A stretch of DNA of 64,000 bases from Micromonospora sp. U21 (lineage in GTDB: Bacteria; Actinomycetota; Actinomycetes; Mycobacteriales; Micromonosporaceae), in NCBI RefSeq assembly GCF_018070045.1, contig NZ_JAGPYK010000001.1:248001-312000 (forward strand), read 5' to 3'. The position numbers were made by a program, and so were the translations under genes. Below are positions 35,801-43,506 of this stretch, piece after piece (positions within the stretch are counted from its first letter, which is position 1; every line of letters starts with the position of its first letter). Below the pieces are notes generated by a model. That model worked only from the letters and a program-made list of their open reading frames with translations, had not been told where the DNA came from and made no database searches.

Positions 35801-36420
35801 TCGCGCTGGAGGAGTTCGCCGCGCTGGAGGAGCGTTACAAGTTCCTCTCCGAGCAGCTGGAGGACCTCAAGGCCACCCGGCGGGACCTGCTCACCGTGGT
35901 CAAGGACGTGGACGAGCGGATCCTGGAGGTCTTCGCCAGCGCGTTCGAGGACACCGCGCGGGAGTTCGAGCAGGTGTTCACCGTGCTCTTCCCCGGGGGC
36001 GAGGGCCGGCTGATCCTCACCGACCCCGAGGACCTGCTCACCACCGGCGTCGAGGTGGAGGCCCGCCCGCCGGGCAAGAAGATCAAACGGCTGTCCCTGC
36101 TCTCCGGTGGCGAGCGGTCCCTGACCGCGGTGGCCATGCTGGTGGCGATCTTCCGCGCCCGGCCCAGCCCGTTCTACATCATGGACGAGGTCGAGGCGGC
36201 CCTGGACGACGTGAACCTGGGCCGGCTGATCACGCTGCTGGCACAGTTGCGGGAGAAGAGCCAGTTGATCGTCATCACGCACCAGAAGCGGACGATGGAG
36301 ATCGCGGACGCGCTCTACGGAGTGACCATGCGCAGCGGGGTCACCCAGGTGATCAGTCAGCGGCTCAACCGGGCCGACGAGGACGACCAGCGGCGCAGCC
36401 GCGGCGAGGAGAACGGGTAG
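32806..36420 (+). CDS. smc: Chromosome segregation protein SMC
   Basis: The ATPase core of condensin, which compacts and segregates the chromosome. The 1204-residue protein begins [20 protein letters not shown] and has Walker A [22 protein letters not shown] near 32-40, long coiled coils, a hinge at about 510-645 ([22 protein letters not shown] ... [13 protein letters not shown]), the ABC signature [15 protein letters not shown] near 1098 and Walker B [13 protein letters not shown] near 1125. The arms are unusually rich in Ala/Arg/Glu. GTG start. The stop shares bases with the start of the HAD gene (TAGTG), so they are coupled; ftsY follows further on. Confidence 0.98.
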   Translation: [1204 protein letters not shown]

Positions 36421-37040
36421 TGGCTCGGGAACGCGCGACGGCGCTCCTGCTGGATCTGGACGGCGTACTGCGCCGGTTCGACCCGGCGGTTGCCGCTGGA
36501 GTGGAGCGGGAGTACGGCCTCGCCGACGGGGTGCTCACCGAGATCGCCATGCAGTGGGGCCGGCTCCAGCCCGTGCTCACCGGCCAGGTCAGCCACGCCG
36601 ACTGGGTGAGCAGCGTGGCGGACGCGCTGGCCGAGCCGGCCGGCGGCCCGGACCAGGCCCGGGCGGCGGTGGAGCAGTGGCAGCGCTACCGGGGCGAGGT
36701 GGACACCACAGTGCTCGACTTCGTCCGGGAGGTACGCGGCGCCGGGATCAAGGTGGGCCTGGCCACCAACGCCACCGACCTGCTCGACGCCGACCTGGCC
36801 ACGCTCGGCCTGACCGGCGAGCTGGACGTGGTGGTGAACTCCTCGACACTCGGGGTGCACAAGCCGGCCCCGGAGTACTTCCAGGCCGCCTGCGTGGCAC
36901 TGGCCACCCCGCCGGCCCGGGTGCTCTTCGTCGACGACGAGGACTGGGCCGTCCGGGGCGCCCGGGCCGCCGGGCTGTCGGCGCACCGCTGGGGCGGCCA
37001 CACCGACCTGCGCTACCTGCGGGCCGCGCTGAACTACTGA
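36420..37040 (+). CDS. HAD-superfamily hydrolase
   Basis: A 206-residue haloacid-dehalogenase-fold phosphatase. Motif I is LLLDLDGVLRRFD with the nucleophilic Asp near residue 11, motif II IKVGLATNATD, motif III lysine in LGVHKPAPEYFQAA, and motif IV VLFVDDEDWAVRGA. Cap region of subclass I. The substrate is not predictable; the coupling to smc (overlapping start) is positional and does not show a chromosome role. The downstream hairpin at 37064-37111 closes this unit. Confidence 0.88.
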   Translation: MARERATALLLDLDGVLRRFDPAVAAGVEREYGLADGVLTEIAMQWGRLQPVLTGQVSHADWVSSVADALAEPAGGPDQARAAVEQWQRYRGEVDTTVLDFVREVRGAGIKVGLATNATDLLDADLATLGLTGELDVVVNSSTLGVHKPAPEYFQAACVALATPPARVLFVDDEDWAVRGARAAGLSAHRWGGHTDLRYLRAALNY

Positions 37041-37063
37041 GCAGACCGCCCTCCGTCGCCGTA

Positions 37064-37111
37064 TCGCCGATGTGGCGGCATCCGACCGACCTGATGCCGC
37101 CACATCGCCGA
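37064..37111. repeat. 19-bp-stem inverted repeat between convergent genes
   Basis: Arms 37064-37082 and 37093-37111 pair at 18 of 19 positions; the 15 inner pairs (CGATGTGGCGGCATC) are perfect and the loop is ten bases. It lies 24 bases after the HAD stop and 21 before the DinB stop, so it may end transcription from both sides. No U-tract. It may also be an interspersed palindrome. Confidence 0.85.
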
Positions 37112-37131
37112 CCTGCGGTGGACCAATCCGG

Positions 37132-37656
37132 TCAGTCGCCGGTGACGCCGTCGATCCGCTCGCGGATCAGGTCGGCGTGGCCGTTGTGCCGGGCGTACTC
37201 CTCGATCATGTGCACGTAGACCCAACGGACGTTCATCTCGTCGGCGCCGCCGTCGCGGCGGCGACGCACGAAGGTGTGGTCCAGGGAGAGTGCGGTCGCT
37301 CGGGCCGCCGTGACTTCGGCAGCGTAGACGGCGAAATCACGCTCGGCGTCGGCGTCGGCGACGTCGTCCAGGTCGCCGTCGGGGCTGTCCTCGGTGCAGT
37401 AGAGGTCGCCCAGGTCCTCGCCGGCGGCGCGGATCCGGAACCACCAGCGCTCCACCTCGGCCAGGTGCCGGACCAGGCCGAGCAGGGTCAGCCCGGAAGG
37501 CTGCACGCTCGGGATCTTCAGTTGCTCGGCGGTGAGCCCGGCGCACTTGAGCAGCAGGGTCTCGCGTTGGTAGTCGAGCCAGCCGTCGAGCATGGTGCGC
37601 TCGTCACCGAGGTGGGGCTCGGGCTTGCGGTCGATCTCAGGTGCTCTCCAGGTCAT
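37132..37656 (-). CDS. DinB-family (DUF664) protein
   Basis: A 174-residue DinB/YfiT four-helix protein: MLDGWLDYQRETLLLKCAGLTAEQL, then SGLTLLGLVRHLAEVERWWFR and the C-terminal VRWVYVHMIEEYARHNGHADLIRERIDG. The His residues (RHLAEV, HMIEEYARHNGHAD) form the usual divalent-metal triad. In actinomycetes relatives act as mycothiol- or other thiol-dependent enzymes; the specific reaction is unknown. The ATG at 37656 was chosen because the longer frame to 37749 would include the interspersed repeat at 37711-37763, which is unlikely to be coding. Confidence 0.87.
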   Translation of the reverse strand: MTWRAPEIDRKPEPHLGDERTMLDGWLDYQRETLLLKCAGLTAEQLKIPSVQPSGLTLLGLVRHLAEVERWWFRIRAAGEDLGDLYCTEDSPDGDLDDVADADAERDFAVYAAEVTAARATALSLDHTFVRRRRDGGADEMNVRWVYVHMIEEYARHNGHADLIRERIDGVTGD

Positions 37657-37710
37657 CGGGCCATCCTGACGGTCCCCACCGACAACCGGCGAGCGCATTA
37701 CCGTCGGCGC

Positions 37711-37763
37711 GTTGAGAAGGGGCCCCTGTACCACTCCAGGCGTTGACAAGGTGCCCTTCCTTC
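37711..37763 (-). repeat. Interspersed three-box repeat, copy 1
   Basis: Boxes on the minus strand: AAGGAAGGGCACCTT, AACGCCTG and AGGGGCCCCTT, over about 53 bp. It matches the copy at 57100-57153 in box order and spacing (both start AAGGAAGGGCACCTT, central AACGCCTG, and a GGGGCCCC core), in opposite orientation. Each box is itself near-palindromic (GGGCACC, GGGGCCCC). Two copies 19 kb apart in intergenic positions point to a genome-wide family. Confidence 0.82.
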
Positions 37764-37774
37764 GGGCCTCGGGC

Positions 37775-38269
37775 CTAGGGGACGACGACGACGGGCCAGC
37801 GGCCGGTGCGGACCAGGCGGGTGGCGACCGAGCCGACCAGCCGGTGACCCGCCTGCTCGGAAGCGCCGACCACCACCATGTCGGCCTGGAACTCGTCGGC
37901 CGCCGCGCACAGTTCGCCGTACGCGTCGCCGCGCCGGCACAGGAAGGTCACCGGCAGGCCGAGCTCCTCGGCGCCGCGGCGGCACTCCCGGCGCAGCTCG
38001 TCGGCCAGCTCGTCGTGGGTGCGCTGCACGGCGCCGGCGTCCATCCCCGGCACCAGGGCGGTCAGCCCGCTCGCCGAGCTGACGAAGAGCACCACCAGCG
38101 CGGCGCCCTGCCGGCGGGCCAGGCCGGCGGCGTAGGAGCCGGCCCGCTCGGAGGTGCGGGTGCCGTCCACGCCCACCATGATCACCCGGGGCCCGTCCGT
38201 CCCTCGTTCGAAGGGCAGCGGGCGGGTCCGGGGCCCGTACTCCTCGCGGTCACGTGCTCCCACGCTCAT
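37775..38269 (-). CDS. Universal stress protein (UspA family)
   Basis: A 164-residue protein with one USP domain: VIMVGVDGTRTSERAGSYAAGLARRQGAALVVLFV, the ATP-binding MVVVGASEQAGHRLVGSVATRLVRTGRWPVVVVP (G-2X-G-9X-G-S type). Such proteins bind ATP and act under stress or growth arrest. It starts eleven bases after the MFS gene stop, so it is part of the marR-controlled efflux operon and may signal or buffer the stress that the pump answers. ATG with GAGGTAGG upstream. Confidence 0.9.
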   Translation of the reverse strand: MSVGARDREEYGPRTRPLPFERGTDGPRVIMVGVDGTRTSERAGSYAAGLARRQGAALVVLFVSSASGLTALVPGMDAGAVQRTHDELADELRRECRRGAEELGLPVTFLCRRGDAYGELCAAADEFQADMVVVGASEQAGHRLVGSVATRLVRTGRWPVVVVP

Positions 38270-38280
38270 GGCTGCCTACC

Positions 38281-39900
38281 TCACCTCTGCTCGCCGGTAC
38301 GGATGACGGCGGCACCAGCGCCGGCCGCGATGGTCGATTCTTGCTCGACTTCGGCGCCGACCGGGGAGCCGTTGTGCTGCCGCAGCGGCACCTCCTTGAT
38401 GAAGATCACAGCGATCAGCGCGATCAGCGCGAAGGGGGCCGCGGTCAGGAAGATGTCGCCGGCGCCGTGGCCGTACGCGCTCACCACCACGGCGCGCAGC
38501 GGGCCGGGCAGGGTGTGCACGTCGGGGAGGATCGCGCCGCTGCCCGAGCTGGACGCGGGGATGCCGAGTTGGGCCAGCCCCTCGGCCAGGTAGTCCTTGA
38601 CCTTGTGGGCGAGCACCGCGCCGAGGGCGGCGACCCCGATCGCGCCGCCCAGGCTGCGGAAGAACGCGACCACCGAGCTGGCCGCGCCGAGCTCGTGCGG
38701 GCCGACGGTGTTCTGCACGGCGAGGACCAGGTTCTGCATGGTCATGCCCAGGCCGACGCCGATCAGGGCCATGTAGAGGCTGAGCAGGGTGAAGCTGGTG
38801 TCCGCCCGGAGCGTGCCCATCAGTGCGAAGCCGACGGTGAGCAGCGCCGAACCCAGCACCAGGAACCGCTTCCAGCGGCCGGTACGGGTGATGATCCGGC
38901 CGCTCAGCGTGGAAGAGACCAGCAGACCGAGGATCATCGGCAGGGTCATCAGGCCGGACATGGTGGGGCTCTGGCCACGGCTGATCTGGAAGTACTGGCC
39001 GAGGAAGACCGACGCGCCGAACAGGCCCACGCCGACCGCGATGCTGGCGACGACGGCCAGGGTGATGGTGCGGTTGCGGAACAGCCGTGGCGGGATCATC
39101 GGCTCGGCGGCCCGGGTCTCCACCCGGATCGCCAGCGCGCCGAGCACCAGGGCGCCGACCACCATGACGGCGCTCTGCCAGGACGTCCAGGCGAACTGGT
39201 CGCCGGCGAGCGAGACCCAGATCAGCAGCACCGAGACGGCCGCGGTGATCAGCGTGGCGCCCCACCAGTCGATCTGCGCCTTCCGCTTCACGACCGGCAG
39301 GTGCAGGGTCTTCTGGAGCACGACCAGCGCGGCGATGGCGAACGGCACGCCGACGTAGAAGCACCAGCGCCAGCCGAGCCAGGAGGTGTCGACGATCACG
39401 CCGCCGATCAGCGGGCCGCCGATGGTGCCGACGGCCATCACGGCGCCGAGGTAGCCGCTGTAGCGGCCCCGCTCGCGCGGCGCGATCATGGTCGCCATGA
39501 TCACCTGGGCCAGCGCGGTGAGGCCGCCGGCGCCGATGCCCTGGACCACCCGGCAGGCGATCAGCTCACCGGTGCCCTGGGCGGCGCCGGCCAGCACCGA
39601 GCCCAGCACGTAGATCCCCAGGGAGAGCTGGACCAGGACCTTCTTGCTGGTCAGGTCGGCGAGCTTGCCCCAGATGGGGGTGGTCGCGGTGGTCGCGAGC
39701 AGGGCGGAGGTGACCACCCAGGTGTACGCGGACTGACCGCCGTGCAGCTCGGTGATGATCCGCGGCAGCGCGTTCGAGACGACCGTGGAGGAGAGGATCG
39801 CGACGAACATGCCCAGCAGCAGACCGGAGAGGGCCTCCAGGATCTGCCGGTGGGTCATGTCGACGCCGGTCGCCCGGGTGGGCGCTGTCGCGTGGCTCAT
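38281..39900 (-). CDS. DHA2-type MFS multidrug exporter (14 TM)
   Basis: A 539-residue proton-coupled drug exporter of the EmrB/QacA type. Motif A reads PIWGKLADLTSKKV, motif C GIGAGGLTALAQVIMATM in the third helix region, and 14 hydrophobic segments can be counted. The ATG at 39900 has GGAGG eight bases upstream; the frame remains open for 28 codons further, through the operators, which argues against a more upstream start. It lies between marR and usp on one strand, with two palindromic operators between it and marR, so drug-inducible expression is probable. Confidence 0.92.
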   Translation of the reverse strand: MSHATAPTRATGVDMTHRQILEALSGLLLGMFVAILSSTVVSNALPRIITELHGGQSAYTWVVTSALLATTATTPIWGKLADLTSKKVLVQLSLGIYVLGSVLAGAAQGTGELIACRVVQGIGAGGLTALAQVIMATMIAPRERGRYSGYLGAVMAVGTIGGPLIGGVIVDTSWLGWRWCFYVGVPFAIAALVVLQKTLHLPVVKRKAQIDWWGATLITAAVSVLLIWVSLAGDQFAWTSWQSAVMVVGALVLGALAIRVETRAAEPMIPPRLFRNRTITLAVVASIAVGVGLFGASVFLGQYFQISRGQSPTMSGLMTLPMILGLLVSSTLSGRIITRTGRWKRFLVLGSALLTVGFALMGTLRADTSFTLLSLYMALIGVGLGMTMQNLVLAVQNTVGPHELGAASSVVAFFRSLGGAIGVAALGAVLAHKVKDYLAEGLAQLGIPASSSGSGAILPDVHTLPGPLRAVVVSAYGHGAGDIFLTAAPFALIALIAVIFIKEVPLRQHNGSPVGAEVEQESTIAAGAGAAVIRTGEQR

Positions 39901-39964
39901 CGTTGCTGCCTCCGCGTGGAATCGAGGTGGAGCGGCGGCGCTGGCGTACGGCGACCGCCTGAGA

Positions 39965-40010
39965 GTTGCCTGGAGCAACCGCATGTTTTAGTTGCCTAGA
40001 GCAACAACAT
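39965..40010 (-). promoter_or_regulatory. Two MarR-type operators before the exporter
   Basis: Two copies of the palindrome GTTGC-CTRGA-GCAAC: GTTGCCTGGAGCAAC at 39965-39979 and GTTGCCTAGAGCAAC at 39991-40005, start to start 26 bases. Each is followed by a CATGT (39982-39986 and 40008-40012). Half-site length (5 bp) and spacing (5 bp) fit a winged-helix dimer; the two sites lie on nearly the same face of the helix (26 bp = about 2.5 turns offset). They sit 65-105 bases before the exporter start, 40 bases beyond the marR stop. Confidence 0.75.
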
Positions 40011-40044
40011 GTCGGAGGGGAGCGACATTCCCCCGTCGTCGGCG

Positions 40045-40488
40045 TCAGATCCAGGAGTCGTTGAATCGACCGAGCAGCCGGGCGAACTCCTCGACGTCCC
40101 GGGCCGGCCAGCCGTCCAGGGCACGCAGGAACTCACCCAGCCGGGCGGACCGGGCGACATCGAACCGGCGCTGACCCTCCTCGGTGAGGCTGATCTGCGC
40201 GGCCCGCCGATCGCTGGGATCGGGGTCGCGGTTGACCAGGCCGAGCGCTTCCAGCCCGTTGATCTGCCGGCTCAGCGTCCCCTTGCCCACCCCGAGCAGT
40301 CCCGCCAACTCGGTCAACCGGATCGAGCCACTCCGGCGCAGCCAGAGCAGCAGCCCGTAGGTGTTCGGTTCGAGGTTCGGGTGCACCTCCCGGGCGATCT
40401 CCCAGGAGACCGCCCGACCACGACGCAGCAGGGCCGTCAGTTCGTGCTCGACCGCCCGGATCGGCTCCGGCAGGTGCTCGTCGTCCAC
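40045..40488 (-). CDS. MarR-family transcriptional regulator
   Basis: A 147-residue winged-helix repressor: LLLWLRRSGSIRLTELAGLLGVGKGTLSRQINGLEALGLVNRDPDPSDRRAAQISLTEEGQRRFDVARSARLGEFLRAL. The recognition helix is GVGKGTLSRQINGLEAL (about 68-84) and the wing DPSDRRAA. Members usually release DNA on binding phenolic or lipophilic ligands. It is transcribed in the same direction as the exporter, with the palindromic operators between the two genes; the start is 25 bases after the PhoD-like gene stop, so it may be read from that transcript too. Confidence 0.92.
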   Translation of the reverse strand: MDDEHLPEPIRAVEHELTALLRRGRAVSWEIAREVHPNLEPNTYGLLLWLRRSGSIRLTELAGLLGVGKGTLSRQINGLEALGLVNRDPDPSDRRAAQISLTEEGQRRFDVARSARLGEFLRALDGWPARDVEEFARLLGRFNDSWI

Positions 40489-40513
40489 GGCGTAGAGCCT
40501 ACGGCGGGCCGGC

Positions 40514-42226
40514 TCAGCCGTTGCCGGAGAGCTGGCGGTGCATCACCGGGCGTAGCCGCCCGTCCGTCGTGGTGCCCTCGATGGTCACCTCAGCCGCGCG
40601 CCCCCGATGGGTCAGCGTGGCCACCGCGTTGCCGAAGTAGGGGCCGGCCAGCTTGCGCCAGCGCACCCCCGGGCGGCGGACACCGGCCGAGCGGGCCAGC
40701 GCCCGCGTCGCCCCCGCCGGGCCCGCCGACCAGCCGAGCCGCATCAGCGGACGGATACCGGCCGGCACCTGGTTGTGGATCGGCGAACAGGTGAGCTGGT
40801 GCACCGGAGTGACCACCGCCCGGTCGGCGAACCGGGCCCGGGCCACGTACGAGTGGTGCACATCCCCGGACAGCACGCTGATCGACGCCGGCGGGGCGTA
40901 CGCCGGGCCGGCGCCGACCCGGGCGCCGGACCGGCTCGGGGTGCCGGTGCCGATCCGGGCGAAGGTCTCCGCGAGCGCCTCGAAGGAGCGCCGGAAGGCC
41001 GCCCAGTGCTCCAGGTCCAGAGCCCGGCGCAGCTTCTCCGCCCCGCTCGCCACCCAGGGCCGGCGCGAGTCGGCGAGCTTCTCGTTCCACGCCTCGATGT
41101 GGTGGATGCCCTGCGGCAGCAGCCAGGGCAGCGAGGCGCCAACCACCAGGTGGTCGTAGACCCCGTGCGCCTGGTCGAGGAACCAGGACCACTCACCCGG
41201 CGGCAGCATCGCCCGGTTGCCCCGGTCGAGCACCCGGCTGCCCCGGTTGTCCAGCATCACTAGCCGGGTCCGGCCCAGGTCCAGCGCGTAACTCCACTGG
41301 TACTGCACCGCGCGCCAACGCTCGGTGTCGTGCGCCAGGTCGGACTCCTGGTCGACCCGGTGCCCGAACTCGCGCAGCACGCCGGTGGCGTCCTCGGCGG
41401 CGGCGACCTTCGCGAAGACCGGGTCGGCGGCGATGTCGTCCGGGGAGAGGTTGCCCAGGTGCTGGTAGACCCAGTAGGAGGCGAGCCCGCTGCCGATCCG
41501 CTCGGACCACCACGGCTGCTCGCGGACCTCGGCCCGCCAGCCCGCCGAGGTGTTCCAGTCGTCGATGATCTCGTGGTCGTCGAAGATCATCACGCTCGGC
41601 ACGGTGGAGAGCAGCCAGCGGATCTCCGGATCCCGCCAGGACTCCAGGTAGAGCTTCGTGTACTCGTCGAAGCTCACCACCTGGTCGGCCGGGGCGCCCT
41701 TCGGCCGCCGCCGGCGCCGGCGCAACAGCCGGCGCACCGTCGGCGAGGTGACATCGGCGTAGACCTGGTCGCCGAGCAGCACCAGGAGGTCGGGCAACTC
41801 GCTCGCCTCGGGGTCGGCCATCAACCGCCGGGCGTACGCATCCAGCGCGTCCGGCGGGAGCTTGCGGGTGGTGGCGTGCTGGGTGGTCTCCCGGCACGAG
41901 CCGAAGAGCAGACTGACCGGCTGGTCCAGGTCGTCGGCCGCCCGGGTGCGGATCACACTCGGCGGGAAGCCGCTGCTCGGCACCGGCCAGACCACCTCGT
42001 CGTCGACCAGCACCTCGTACGTGGTCGCGCTGTCCGGGGTGAGCCCCTGCACCACCACGAGCGCGTAGTGGTGGTCGTACGCCGAGAAGGTCGGTGCGGT
42101 GCCGGTGGCGCCGTCCGCGGTGCGGACGGTGACCACAGCGGGCGCCGCCGTCTCCACCCAGATGGTCGCCCGGGTGCCCACCACGCGCCGCAGGAGGGGG
42201 CCGATGAGCAGGTGTGCGGCGGGCAT
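40514..42226 (-). CDS. PhoD-like phosphatase/phosphodiesterase
   Basis: A 570-residue PhoD-family metallophosphatase. An N-terminal Fn3-like domain (VGTRATIWVETAAPAVVTVRTADG) is followed by the catalytic domain with LLFGSCRETTQ, LLVLLGDQVYAD, MIFDDHEIIDDWNTSAGW and SVLSGDVHHSYVARA, which supply the metal ligands. There is no Tat or Sec signal, unlike secreted PhoD, so this is a cytoplasmic relative. The substrate is unknown. ATG at 42226 (MPAAHLLIGPLLRRVVGTRA). It is divergent from ftsY. Confidence 0.9.
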   Translation of the reverse strand: MPAAHLLIGPLLRRVVGTRATIWVETAAPAVVTVRTADGATGTAPTFSAYDHHYALVVVQGLTPDSATTYEVLVDDEVVWPVPSSGFPPSVIRTRAADDLDQPVSLLFGSCRETTQHATTRKLPPDALDAYARRLMADPEASELPDLLVLLGDQVYADVTSPTVRRLLRRRRRRPKGAPADQVVSFDEYTKLYLESWRDPEIRWLLSTVPSVMIFDDHEIIDDWNTSAGWRAEVREQPWWSERIGSGLASYWVYQHLGNLSPDDIAADPVFAKVAAAEDATGVLREFGHRVDQESDLAHDTERWRAVQYQWSYALDLGRTRLVMLDNRGSRVLDRGNRAMLPPGEWSWFLDQAHGVYDHLVVGASLPWLLPQGIHHIEAWNEKLADSRRPWVASGAEKLRRALDLEHWAAFRRSFEALAETFARIGTGTPSRSGARVGAGPAYAPPASISVLSGDVHHSYVARARFADRAVVTPVHQLTCSPIHNQVPAGIRPLMRLGWSAGPAGATRALARSAGVRRPGVRWRKLAGPYFGNAVATLTHRGRAAEVTIEGTTTDGRLRPVMHRQLSGNG

Positions 42227-42309
42227 GCGGCCGAGCCTACCGCCGGTTCCCGGCACCGGCCGGGTGCGGTGGCTGGGACGCCGCGGCCGGCATCTGACAG
42301 GATTCCGGC

Positions 42310-43500
42310 ATGGCCGAATATCTCGTCCTCGCTCTGGTCCTGCTCGGTGTGCTGATCGCCGGCACAGTCGGGCTGGTCGTGCCGCGATTGCGGCGGCGGC
42401 CCGAGCCCCCGCTGCCGCGCACCGAGGTCGACACCCGGGCCGAAGAGGACCTCGCCGGCCCGCCGGTCGAAGCACCGGAGTCCGATCTGTCCACCGGTGT
42501 CCTGGTCGAACCGCCGCCGGTGATCGAGGCGCCCGCGCCGGCCGTCGAGGTGCCCGAGCCGACCGCCGGGCGACTGGTCCGGCTCCGCTCGCGGCTGTCC
42601 CGCTCGCAGAACGTCTTCGGCAAGGGGCTGCTCGGCCTGCTCGCCCGCGACCACCTCGACGAGGACGTCTGGGAGGAGATCGAGGACAGCCTGATCACCG
42701 CCGACGTCGGCGTCGACGCCACCCGCGAGATCGTCGACCGGCTGCGCGAGCGCACCCGCGTGCTGGGCACCCGCTCGGCCTTCGAGCTGCGCGCACTGCT
42801 CGCCGCCGAGCTGGTCAACGCGCTCGACCCGAGCCTGGACCGGTCACTGCGGACCGCCCCGAAGGACGGCGTCCCGGCGGTGCTGCTGGTGGTCGGCGTC
42901 AACGGCGCCGGCAAGACCACCACCTGCGGCAAGATCGCGCGGGTGCTGGTGGCCGACGGCCGCACCGTGCTGCTCGGCGCCGCGGACACCTTCCGGGCCG
43001 CCGCCGCCGACCAGCTCGAGACCTGGGGGTCACGGGTCGGCGCGGAGACCGTCCGCGGTCCGGAGGCCGCGGACCCGGCCAGCGTCGCCTTCGACGCGGT
43101 CAAGCGCGGCATCGACACCGGCGTGGACACCGTGCTCATCGACACCGCCGGGCGGCTCCAGAACAAGGTCGGCCTGATGGACGAGCTGGGCAAGGTCAAG
43201 CGGGTGGTGGAGAAACAGGGCCCGATCGACGAGACGATCCTGATCCTCGACGCCACCACCGGCCAGAACGGCCTGGAGCAGGCCCGGGTGTTCACCGAGG
43301 TGGTCAACGTGACCGGCGTGGTGCTGACCAAGCTCGACGGCACCGCCAAGGGTGGCATCGTGATCGCCGTGCAGCGCAAGCTCGGCATCCCGGTGAAGCT
43401 CGTCGGCCTCGGTGAGGGCAAGGACGATCTGGCCCCGTTCGACCCGGCGCAGTTCGTCGACGCGTTGCTGGGCACCGAGGCCGCCGGACGGGACGCGTAG
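42310..43500 (+). CDS. ftsY: Signal recognition particle receptor FtsY
   Basis: SRP receptor GTPase, paired with Ffh encoded 8 kb downstream. The 396-residue protein starts with a membrane segment (EYLVLALVLLGVLIAGTVGLVVP) and an acidic Pro-rich A domain, then NG domain with G1 VVGVNGAGKTTTCGKIA, G2 AADTFRAAAADQLE, G3 VLIDTAGRLQNK, G4 VVLTKLDGTAKGG. Membrane-anchored FtsY of this type is usual in actinomycetes. It is followed six bases later by the phosphotransferase gene. Confidence 0.97.
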   Translation: MAEYLVLALVLLGVLIAGTVGLVVPRLRRRPEPPLPRTEVDTRAEEDLAGPPVEAPESDLSTGVLVEPPPVIEAPAPAVEVPEPTAGRLVRLRSRLSRSQNVFGKGLLGLLARDHLDEDVWEEIEDSLITADVGVDATREIVDRLRERTRVLGTRSAFELRALLAAELVNALDPSLDRSLRTAPKDGVPAVLLVVGVNGAGKTTTCGKIARVLVADGRTVLLGAADTFRAAAADQLETWGSRVGAETVRGPEAADPASVAFDAVKRGIDTGVDTVLIDTAGRLQNKVGLMDELGKVKRVVEKQGPIDETILILDATTGQNGLEQARVFTEVVNVTGVVLTKLDGTAKGGIVIAVQRKLGIPVKLVGLGEGKDDLAPFDPAQFVDALLGTEAAGRDA

Positions 43501-43506
43501 TCTCGG

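Noticed and set aside
32749..36282. Minus-strand frame of nearly 1200 codons opposite smc
   Set aside because: It follows the codon bias of smc on the other strand, has no recognisable domain and is Gly/Arg/Val-rich as expected for an antisense frame in very GC-rich DNA.
37657..37749. N-terminal extension of the DinB protein by 31 residues
   Set aside because: The extension is encoded by the interspersed three-box repeat and lacks a ribosome site; the ATG at 37656 gives the normal family start.
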